NCBI GenBank assembly: GCA_001839685.1
Contig: MLAK01000793.1
Coordinates: forward strand, 124,001 to 188,000
DNA: 64,000 bases
Direction: 5' to 3'
Origin: Tritrichomonas foetus
Taxonomy: Eukaryota > Parabasalia > Tritrichomonadida > Tritrichomonadidae
Position numbers and translations under genes: made by a program
The notes under the pieces: generated by a model
Seen by the model: the letters and a program-made list of their open reading frames with translations, nothing else
Database searches by the model: none
What the model was told of the DNA's origin: nothing
Shown here: piece after piece, positions 41,901 through 51,575 of the stretch
Numbering within the stretch: the first letter of the stretch is position 1
How the letters are laid out: each line of letters starts with the position of its first letter

Positions 41901-44900
41901 GGATGTAATTGCTTTTCTTTTGTGGTAATTGATGGTCTTATGGAAAATAAAAATGGTGTGTTACTTAAAACCAATAAGAAGCGATCAGCTAAAGCTTCAT
42001 CTACCCAAGTTCCATCTGATTTGGTACGTGTTGAATAAGTATAGGAAATGGTTGGTGTATCACCATGATATTTAATTTGATGAAGATCTTTAAAAGTAAC
42101 TCTATCATCTTTAGGAATATTGTCAGAACTGTGTTCAAATTCAGGCAAGAAATAAGGATCACTGTTTGGAACTAGGAAAATGAATTCAAAAACAATTCGA
42201 TAGAAATCATAAATTGTTTGATGTGGAAGTGATGTATGCTGTTGGACTAGAATTGTATTTATGAATTGTAAAAATACTATTCTAGAAATATGTGAAAAAT
42301 CAAGCATTGTTCGTGCAGAAAACAACGCAATGTACATTTGAAGCTGAGAAAGTTGCTTACTACGTGAATAAAGATGCGTAAGAACTTGAAGACACACATG
42401 TGATGCTTGATCAGGTTGACATTGACTATTTGGCATTCTATGAATAAGGAACATAATAAATGGATGATCCCAATCTTTCATTGCCAAAATTGATTCACCA
42501 TTTACAACAGCTGAACGTGAAATTGCAGCTATGTATTTAACTGCAATAGATTCTTCAAAATCTGCTATGGAAAGCATTGCCAAAGGTAGAAATTCGGGCA
42601 TTACAAATTTATATGGATTTGTTGAAGTATCCTGAGAAATTCTTTCTCGTGGAACTGGATAAAACCGCTTTTGTGGATATAGTCCAAACAAATAACCAAA
42701 AACAACATCTGCAAAAATTTGTGATGTACCTGCCATTTGAATTGTAGAAATGATTCCTGTCATCCATTCATTTGGTGTAAATGGATTTAATAATTTGAGA
42801 CGATCCTGCTCAGGTAAATTCAAAAACCTTACAAAAATATGAATACATTGTGCTCGAATTCGTTCGTTTGGTGAAACAAGAAGTGTAAAGAAGGAATTAA
42901 ATGTATAGTCAGCCTTAAGAACTTCTAACAAAATTTTGTTTTGATCAAAAATAAGCAACAATAAACTAGTTAATGTATCAACAGTTAATGATACATCCTT
43001 CAAATCAAAACATAATGTACATAATGTGACAGCGTCACTTTTTGAAAATTCCGGCAAAACATCTCTCGAAATATTCCATAAAACACCTCGAATTTCTTGC
43101 ATGTCTTGAATTCGACGAAAAGTCTCTTCACGAGTAATTGGATCAACTTTGGGGCCATTTAATAAACAAATTTGTTTATCAGTTTCAGCAGACCAGAAAT
43201 AAACTCTCATTAAGTGTAAAACTTTAGAATACGGAAGGAATTGTGCAAATTTCTTTTTCTTTTTTGGATTGTCCAAATTTTCATAAAATAAATGAACAGT
43301 TTGATAGACCATCATTTGGATTTCTTTTGGAAAATAAATCCAAATCCTTGCATTTAAAAATATTTGATCAATCATTTGTTCAGCAAGTGGCCAATATTCA
43401 ATCATATATAAAATCTTTCTAAAAAGTTCAACTGCCTGAATTGAAAAATGTTGCATTGTAACTCTTGTCAGAAGAAAACCGAGGATTCCAAATCCATTTA
43501 CATGATAAAATTCTTCTTGATTTTCACGCGACTGCTGAAGCATAGAATAAAGGATTTGTAATAAAAATGGTAAGAAAGTTGGATCAAAAATATAAGATAC
43601 TGATTGACCTTCATCAGGTAATATTGGCATATCTAATTGTTCAAAAATTGGAAGGATAGCTTGAACACCACCAACTACATGCATTACATCTTTCGCTTGT
43701 GGAGAATATCCAAATATTTGAGCACAAGTATACATTGGTCCAAAATGCGAAAGGTTTATTATATTACCATCATAAGAAACAGCTGGATTAAACATACAGA
43801 GTGATTGCTTATTAAGTTCAAACAATTGTCGATATTCTGAAGGAAATTCAGATTTTTCAGAATTTGAGAAAGAGCAAATAAACGAACGTGGAAATGTACT
43901 TAATAATCTAATAATTGATGGATCGAGTGCAATTTTTGATAAGAAAAAGAAACCAATGTTACATAACAATCCTTTAGCAACATACGAATCAGTTATTTCA
44001 TTTTTGAGAATAAAGCTGACGGGTAATTCAATTTTTGCATGTTCTTTTCCATGAACATATAATTGAAGTTTTCGCTTCGCATATTGAATAACAATCTGTG
44101 ACCAAGTTTTAGCAACAAATTGATAATCAAATTCACCATGAATCATTTTATTTTCCGAGCGAATATCATACGAAATTTTATTATTAAAATATGAGAGTCT
44201 GAATGAATTAAAATACTTTGAATTATTTCTCGTTTCAATAAAGAATAAATCAGCTGGAACTTTCCCACTATCAGAAAATTCAATGTCAATCAAGAATGAA
44301 AATTCGCTCAAATTTACAGATTCAGAAATTGGAAAGTCACACAATTTATGATCAGATTGAGCAATATGAATAAACGAAGGTGGTGCATCATAAGGTGATT
44401 GGAATAAAGATAAAAAACCACGCATGATATCCATGCTAAAAACAGGTCTAAAGTTTCCAGGCAATGCTGACATTAATTGAAGAAGCGAAAGTAAATCTTT
44501 TCCTTTAATCGAATATAATGAAAGCATTGTAAACAAAGTGAAAACTTGTTCAAATTTTTGATCAGTTTGATGTAATTGCCGATATTGGAAAAGAAATTGA
44601 ATTAAATGCGATGGAAAATCGCTGCTATTCACTTCGAGCGTTGAACTTATGTCTCTTTCACAACAATCCACCATAAATCGAATGAATTTTAAGAATTCAC
44701 TTTCATTTTTCTCTAATAAATGAAAAATTAAAGGCAGTGGCGTCGCATTTTTGATTTCACGAATTGAACTATCACCTTTTTGATCTTCAAAAACAATAGA
44801 CCATAAGTTTCCCATTAATAAAAGATCAATTTGTTCTTTGAAAAATGGTTCGATCAATACATGAAGCTTTGAAAACAAATCTGCTTCAGCTATATATTTT

Positions 44901-47017
44901 CGCATATCACCACGAATCACAGAAAATATTCTAAACAACTCAAGTAATTTATAAACATTTGCTTGATCGTTTGTAGACTGTACGAATGCAATTAAAGTAT
45001 CGAAAAATCCAGTTCTTAAAAATGCTTTTGCAATTTCAATTGTATTATTTGGTAATTTTGTTGAAATTAATTCTAAAATTTTCGTTTTTAATGGGAGCAT
45101 TGAATCATCACTCGAATAAATTCCTTGGAAGAAAATGAAAATCGATTCGAGTGACGAATGCGATGCATTTAAGCGTGAAATGGCATTTCCTAATTGCCCA
45201 ATTACGTAATTTTGTATTTTTTCTTCAAAAATCATTTGCATTAAAGATTCCATGAATTTGCTTGATTCGAATAAAAAGGTATCATATTCATCAAATGAAA
45301 GTAAAATATCAATATATGTAAAAATTGATAATCTATTTTGTTCGATTTGTTTAGAAAAAGAAGATCCTTCTTTAATTGCAGTTATATGTTGTAATCTTAA
45401 GAAAAGAAGTAAATTTGCAATTCTTTCATCATAAAACATTGATGTTAATACTTTTACAACACGTGAAGGAGAAACAACAATACATAAACAAACTAAATTA
45501 TAAATACTTGACTCTAAAGTTGATAAGAATATGCATTCTTCAAAATATTGGAATAAAGGATTTAAAAATGTACAATCTTCTGGATTTCTGTTTAAAATAT
45601 AGGGAAAGAATTCACATGTAAATTTAATTAATTCGGAATATCTAAACTTAGTGAAACTGTAATTCAGTAACAATTCAAAAATTCCATTTTCATTTAAAAC
45701 TTTTACACCTAAAGATAAATTTGAATTTAAATTCAAGATGTATTTGATCCAATGAATGATAAAAAGAATCACTTTTGCTGGAATTGAATTTCCATAAACA
45801 TTGATTAATGCTTTAATTAATTGTGTGTTAGTTAAAGGAACGGATTGAAATGACGCTGAACTACAAAGACTTTCAGTTGTTTCTAAAACCGTTCTCATTC
45901 GTTGAGTTAATGGGAATTGGTTATAAATAGAAGGTTCATGAATATTATAATTGAATTTTCGCTTATCATCACTTAAAATCGGAACAGGAGATGAAAACGT
46001 ACTCACATCAATCATTCGATAAACTAACAATTGATTACTTTCAGGTTGAACATCAGCAGGAATTGGTTTTGGAATAGCATCAATGGGAAATTCAATTTCT
46101 TCATCATTGATAACATCAGCGATGAATTGTGCGAAAATTTGTAAATTTGTAGCATCAAATATAAAATCTGCTGCAATTTGATAATGATGTGCAATTAAAT
46201 GAATTAAATTAAACATTCTGTATCTAACTGCCATATCATAATATTTTGAATTAAGAAATGAAATCAAATGAGTGGATAATCCAATGAAGTTGAAATTTGG
46301 CTCAATTGCTGTAGCCAAAGCTGATGTGACCATAGCAACGATTGATTGAAGAAGATTTTGGTATTCAATTGGAATTTCACAATCTGATGGAAATGAAAAT
46401 AATGTGAATAAGAAAAATGTATGGAATAGTCTTAAAATTTCATTTGGCATTGTTGATGGAACTCTACAGAATTTTACCGCCAAATCTGCAATTTTGAAAT
46501 ATATTGAAGAATTTGGTGAATTGACTTTAAAATCTTTATAACGATAGGAAATTGAAGATAAAACATAGCCAACAGCACACGTTGCGTATTGGCCAAGATC
46601 CTGATAGCGATTATACAGCTTCATTAATGTTTCGAACAAAAACGGAATATAAGAAACAAAGTCTGTGTCGTTTTGCCTGAACATTTGATTTGCAAAATAT
46701 CCTATTGTGTAGAGTTTTCGGGTTGCTAAGATGAAGACATTGACGGATTGATCATTTGGATCGTTTGACAAAGGAACGCGCATGACATATAAAAAATCGT
46801 AAAGAACTGAAAGTAGTTCCATTTTGTGGAAATTCGTGTGCTCTTTTAGCAATGTATCGACTAATCCAACTTCATGTCGTAGAACGGGAAACGGCGAGTT
46901 AATCTGGATCGAAAATGCTGTAACACAATTATTCGTAACGTAATCGTTATCAGGGGGTTTGACAGGACTGAAAAAAACAGGTTCAAAGTGCGTCATGAAG
47001 AAAAATTTTAAGGGCAT
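38939..47017 (-). CDS. BEACH domain protein with PH-like and WD40 domains (LvsA/neurobeachin type)
   Basis: 2692 residues from the first ATG. A long helical ARM-like N-terminal region contains a concanavalin-like beta domain near 890-1000 ([13 protein letters not shown] ... QLYVHGKE). The PH-BEACH domain is at about 2010-2095 and BEACH at about 2115-2350 ([60 protein letters not shown]). C-terminal WD40 repeats start near 2455. Such proteins act in lysosomal, contractile-vacuole or Golgi traffic. The first seven residues are encoded by the inverted-repeat end of an adjoining element; the ancestral start is probably Met8 (46996), giving 2685 residues. No stop or frameshift interrupts this very long frame. 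Confidence 0.94.
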   Translation of the reverse strand: [2692 protein letters not shown]

Positions 47018-47044
47018 AGTTTAGCAAGAGATGGTTATATTTAT
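47012..47044 (+). repeat. Terminal inverted repeat, BEACH side
   Basis: 33 bp, identical to the other end. On the minus strand it includes the ATG at 47015-47017 that opens the BEACH frame. Confidence 0.85.
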
Positions 47045-48348
47045 TTGAGAGAAATAGGTTGTTTATCGATATCTTCGGGGNAAATTTATGAAATCAATTG
47101 TTAACTTAGTTTAAAGAATATATAGACGTAGTTAATAAAGATGAAATCATAATAATAATTTATTTCGTTTTTATTCCACACTTTTGGATGACATGCTTGG
47201 GGAAATTGAAACTTTTTGTAAGTGTTTACAATTTACAAAATAATTAACAGAATATTTTGTAAATATAAAATAGAATTATCTTTTTATTTTATCTATAATA
47301 TTTTATTATATTCTGATATAGCTTTTTATATTTGATGTTTTATATGATATATTTTTTTCAGCATATTATATTGGAGTGAAAAGTGGATTCATTAAAAAAA
47401 GAAGAAAATGATTGAAAAAATTGAATGCTATTCAAAGAAAAAATTTTTATCATTCATCTGAGTACTTCGAATATAGAAAAGCATTGCGAAAACAAATCAA
47501 AAAACCATTAGACATGAAAGCATCTCTTTATAAACCCAATCCCTACATCTAGAGTTAACCAGTAAATGAAATAATCATATGATTAGTAAAAATTATTAGT
47601 TTCCTATTTTTCCCAGTAACAGACATTTCAAGTCCTAAATTTTACATATCAAATTATCTTGTGAATTTCAGAAAGATAGATAATGACTATACTAAAAAAA
47701 ATTGAATGAAAATAAAATATGAATAAATTTAATTTGATTGAAATCATTAATATTATTATTTTACATCTTATGNTATTAACTAATAATATAATATATCTTA
47801 TTACAATATTAACACTATATTAATTAGATATCAAAAGATATTTCAAATATAAATTTTCTGATGGTAACTTTTTCAGAAAATGATTATTTTTAATTTGTGA
47901 GGCCCCAAAAATGGACTGTTTAAAACATCTTTATCCAATTTATTTTCTGCATATAATAATAAATAAATTTAATTACCCATTAGAATACAAATACAAATAC
48001 ATAGCAACAATATAAGAATTATTTATTTCTTCCAGTTGGGGATACTTAAACAACCAATTTTAAAAAATTTATTCCGGCATTATCGTCATCTATCAAAAAT
48101 CGTTAGCAGGCAACTTAAATCATTCATAGGAATGTCTACAACTTGACGTCGAGCTTTCTCAGCCACGAAAAAATAATTGATGATGGAATCTTCATTTCTC
48201 ATGATGATAACATTTAACTGATATTTCAGATTTATCAGCTATAATAAAACTATAAAATCATATTTAGGACATCGAACAGGTTTTTGGGATTACATTTTTC
48301 TATTTAATTGGAATGTTTGACCATCCATGGAGAAATTAAGGCCAAAAT

Positions 48349-48381
48349 ATAAATATAACCATCTCTTGCTAAACTATGCCC
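48349..48381 (-). repeat. Terminal inverted repeat, distal side
   Basis: Exact reverse complement of 47012-47044. The same ATG read outward here gives only a five-codon frame before TGA. Confidence 0.85.
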
Positions 48382-48385
48382 TTAA

Positions 48386-49032
48386 ATCGGTGAGATATTT
48401 TCAATCAGAAATGATCGTAAAATTTTTGGCTAATTTTTAGGTTAATAATGATTCCATTAACTATCATCGAAATGATGTGAAACTAAATGTTATTCAATAA
48501 AATGATGAATTAAGTGATAGATAACATTATTTTTGTGAAAAAGTGGAATTTTTCTTGATCTGTGGAAAAGAATTAATCAAAGATTGTGGAAAATAAAAGA
48601 TGTTGAGAATTAGTATAAATTCGGAAAGGGCTTGAAAAATTCCACCCAAAATCTCAATAAAAATGATAAATGATGAAATAATCCTTAATGAATAGTTGGT
48701 CATTTTCAATGATAAAGATAAGCTAGGAGGCCTACGAAGAGAGTTGGGAAATTGTTTATTGTAGAGGTGAAAATGAACAGTATTGTTCACATATCAGCCT
48801 TTCTTTCCAAAAATCAAAAGGAGAAAGATAAATTTTCTTCGATTACTTTTTGTTGATGATTGGAACAAGTTCACTCAGCAATCCAAAGGCTAACATGCAA
48901 ACAAGTTGAAGAGTCATCAATTCCATACAATAATGATTGAATTATCTTATTTCATATGGAAACTGTGCTGACTTTTTGTGATTTTAAAGTACTATTCATA
49001 ACAAATAAATGTCAGGATAATACACAACATGT
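48386..49032. other. Spacer, probable displaced promoter region of the BEACH gene
   Basis: 647 bp. If the element is removed, this sequence lies directly upstream of the BEACH gene, and an initiator-like TCACC at about 48390-48394 (minus strand) would then be roughly 20-25 nt from Met8. An 87-codon minus-strand frame (48527-48790) has only a GTG start and is not supported. Confidence 0.45.
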
Positions 49033-50187
49033 TTATGAGCCGAGAATCTTTGAAGTTAAAGAAACAATCACAGATTGCATTGATTGGAGTTTTTCTTCAG
49101 CTTCTTTTTTAAATGTTTCAGAGTGAATCTTCTCTTCTTCTTTTTCTTTCTGAAAAGCTGTTGTTTTTATTTCGATGTTTTCTATTTCTTGATTCACTTC
49201 TCGAATTTTTTTTTCAAAAGTTTCAATTTCTTTATCTTTCTCTCTCAAAACTTTTTCGATTGTTTGAACTTGACTTTTTTTGTATGATTCAAGTTTTGAT
49301 GCTTCTTTTTCAAATTTTTCTTGAACAGTTGAACAGAATTTTTTGATTTCAGATCGGATTAGATTATAATTTTTTTTCTTTTCATTCAGAAGTTTAGTAA
49401 ATTGGCTTTTGTCTTCTTCAATTTGATGTAATTCTTTAGAAAATTCGTGAATTCGATTCTCTAAGGAATCTTTTTTAATGAATTGATCATCGAGATCATT
49501 ATTGTGAAAATCCAGTTTGTCGTTAGAATCGTTAAACTGAGAAGTTAATTCATTCACCATTATATTTTTATATTCTATCTTTTCTTCTAAATCGGAAATC
49601 TCTCGAATCTTTGTTGATAATTTGATTTGAAGGCTTCGTGATGTGTTATCAATTTTATCGCACTCTTGTTTTAGTGCTTTCAAAGTGAACATTAGTTGCT
49701 GTTTCTCTGTTTGATTTCGATGTTCAGTTCTCTTTAGTTCATATTCAATTTGATTTGATATTTCTTCTTTACTTGGAGTTGATTGCAAATAATGAATAAT
49801 TTCAGTGATTTGTTGAAGATCATCAAGAGCTGATGATTTTCTAAGCTTGAGTTTTTCATAACGCTTCCTTTCGATATCACATTTAATAATAGTCTGATTA
49901 TTGATTTCTTGAAGCTCTACCATTTGGTTTTGATCATGATGAATGATCGATTTCATTCTTTTTAATTTATGTTTTAAAATCAAATTTTTTCGTGCTGTAG
50001 CATCAGTATTAAATGGAATAACCGAATGTAGGGTTCGAAAATCACGCGCTAAATCTTTCAATAATTTATTTTCGCAAGCAAGGGCTTTTTGAATTTTTCC
50101 TCTTTTCTCTTTTAATGCTTCATAGTTATTTTTCATCACACTAAGACTTTTAATAAGTTTGTTCGCGAGTTCTTCATTGCTTATCAT
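49033..50187 (-). CDS. Long coiled-coil protein, unidentified
   Basis: 384 residues, almost wholly alpha-helical heptad sequence rich in Glu, Lys, Gln and Asn, with a possible hinge near 50-75 (SVIPFNTDATARKN) and another near 225-240 (SNDKLDFHNNDLDD). There is no membrane segment and no globular domain. It is probably a cytoskeletal or centrosome/flagellum-associated structural protein, but coiled coils give weak family information. It is divergent from the triple-UBL gene, with only 114 bp between the two start codons, so the promoters share a short region. Confidence 0.7.
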   Translation of the reverse strand: MISNEELANKLIKSLSVMKNNYEALKEKRGKIQKALACENKLLKDLARDFRTLHSVIPFNTDATARKNLILKHKLKRMKSIIHHDQNQMVELQEINNQTIIKCDIERKRYEKLKLRKSSALDDLQQITEIIHYLQSTPSKEEISNQIEYELKRTEHRNQTEKQQLMFTLKALKQECDKIDNTSRSLQIKLSTKIREISDLEEKIEYKNIMVNELTSQFNDSNDKLDFHNNDLDDQFIKKDSLENRIHEFSKELHQIEEDKSQFTKLLNEKKKNYNLIRSEIKKFCSTVQEKFEKEASKLESYKKSQVQTIEKVLREKDKEIETFEKKIREVNQEIENIEIKTTAFQKEKEEEKIHSETFKKEAEEKLQSMQSVIVSLTSKILGS

Positions 50188-50301
50188 AAAATCATAAAAG
50201 ACGTTAATGTTGACCGTTTAAACCGATGCTAATCTCTCAATGGATTTCACCATTCATAGGTGAAATTTGATTTAAAATATTCGTTTTTATAGAATATATA
50301 A

Positions 50302-51225
50302 ATGATAACAGTTCATTTCTCTTTACCTGACAACAAACCATTTGATCTTTCTTTTGACATCACAGCAACAGTCCGAACAGCAAAAGAATTTCTCTCTTAT
50401 CGTTTCAAGACAATCAAAGATAATATTACGTTATCCAACGGCAACACTTTTTATCCAGACGATCTGCTTCTTACCGAACTCTCTCTTACAGACAAAGACG
50501 TTGTTCAAGTTTCGGTCAGCTTGAGTCGGAATTTCAGATTTTTACAGCCTGGAAAGCAAACGTTTGATCTTCCGTTTCGAGAAAGCGCGACAATAGGCGA
50601 TGCAAAGGTTGCAATTTCGCCAAAACTGAAAGTAATTCCGGAGAGAATTTCATTGTTATATGAAGGACAAGATTTACTGGACGATATTCGACTTACCGAC
50701 TTGAATATTCCGTATGACCGTTTTATTGCTATCGAAATTGCGGACGATCAAATTCCAACCAAAAAATATATGTTCATGCTCCAGGGAGAAGCAAGAGAAA
50801 TTCCATTTAGCGAATCAACAACTTTGGCCGAAGTGAAAGCGAGCCTCTTTACATACGCCGAAAAAGGAACTGCATCAATTGATTTATTCTTTGATGGGCG
50901 ACCGTTAAAGGATGATGAAATGACATTATCAGAAATTCGAATTCCAAACAACGAATTCATCATTGCTCAAACCAACCCAATTAAATGCAATCAACTCCGA
51001 GATAAAAACGCAAACCAACTTCCAGAAGTAGAAGCAAGACCAGATACTCCAATTAATGAAGATGATATTATTGTTGAAGGTGAGCGAAACAGTCGAAGGA
51101 AGCTTGCGAAAAATGATGGTGTTCTTGCAAACATGGTTTCACAAGTCCTTCAAGATGCTTTTGCAATACAACCACCAGAAAGAGAGCATGATCCACCTCC
51201 AGATCCAGTATCTGATGGAGTTTAA
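50302..51225 (+). CDS. Protein with three tandem ubiquitin-like domains
   Basis: 307 residues. Three beta-grasp units lie in a row: about 1-73, 75-150 and 153-228. Each shows the ubiquitin-like pattern: strand pair, helix around ATVRTAKEFL / ATIGDAKVAI / TTLAEVKASL, then GxxL(x)DD and a final hydrophobic strand (VVQVSV, FIAIEI, FIIAQT). None ends in Gly-Gly, so the domains are not processed conjugated modifiers but fixed UBLs. The C-terminal 80 residues are acidic and Pro-rich with one short helix (LANMVSQVLQDAF). Such proteins dock on the proteasome, p97 or ubiquitin receptors. I know no named protein with exactly this layout. Confidence 0.8.
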   Translation: MITVHFSLPDNKPFDLSFDITATVRTAKEFLSYRFKTIKDNITLSNGNTFYPDDLLLTELSLTDKDVVQVSVSLSRNFRFLQPGKQTFDLPFRESATIGDAKVAISPKLKVIPERISLLYEGQDLLDDIRLTDLNIPYDRFIAIEIADDQIPTKKYMFMLQGEAREIPFSESTTLAEVKASLFTYAEKGTASIDLFFDGRPLKDDEMTLSEIRIPNNEFIIAQTNPIKCNQLRDKNANQLPEVEARPDTPINEDDIIVEGERNSRRKLAKNDGVLANMVSQVLQDAFAIQPPEREHDPPPDPVSDGV

Positions 51226-51361
51226 CAAAATATCATTTCCGTTGATTCATTGTCTGCATCTATTTATTAAAAAGAATAATAATTTTTGTTTATGAAGCTT
51301 TGTTTTTGATGCCTATTGATTGAAAATATACAATGTATGATTGTGAAGGTGTTTCAGATAT

Positions 51362-51475
51362 GATCATTATCTTTATACATGATTATTTATCTTTATTCAT
51401 GATTCTTTATCTTTATACATGATTCTTTATCTTTATACATGATTCTTTATCTTTATATATATCTTTATCTTTATA
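51362..51475. repeat. 20-bp minisatellite, about five copies
   Basis: CATGATTCTTTATCTTTATA repeats with period 20 (51378, 51398, 51418, 51438), degenerating into TATATC at the right. It lies in the spacer between the convergent UBL and Hus1 genes; the rest of 51226-51575 shows nothing. Confidence 0.88.
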
Positions 51476-51575
51476 CGAGTATCATTTTCCTTTTATGTGA
51501 ATGTATATATGAAAACCAAATATAGTTGTGATTGATTAACATTTTTTTTTTTCCGTTTTTTTTACAAAAATACAT

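Larger units (their letters stand above)
47012..48381. mobile_element. Putative nonautonomous DNA transposon with perfect 33-bp inverted ends
   Basis: The 33 bp at 47012-47044 and the reverse complement of 48349-48381 are identical, both reading GGGCATAGTTTAGC from the outside. Each end is flanked by TTAA (47008-47011, 48382-48385), which can be read as a TTAA duplication or as TA duplication with AGGG... ends. The 1304-bp interior is AT-rich, carries two ambiguous bases (47081, 47773) and has no frame of 60 codons, so no transposase. This is a MITE-like or decayed element inserted just upstream of the BEACH coding region. I cannot name the family: piggyBac-like (TTAA) and Tc1/mariner-like (TA) both fit. 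Confidence 0.72.

Noticed and set aside
48527..48790. 87-codon minus-strand frame upstream of the BEACH gene
   Set aside because: Starts with GTG; low-complexity Ser/Ile/Phe sequence, no homology recognised.
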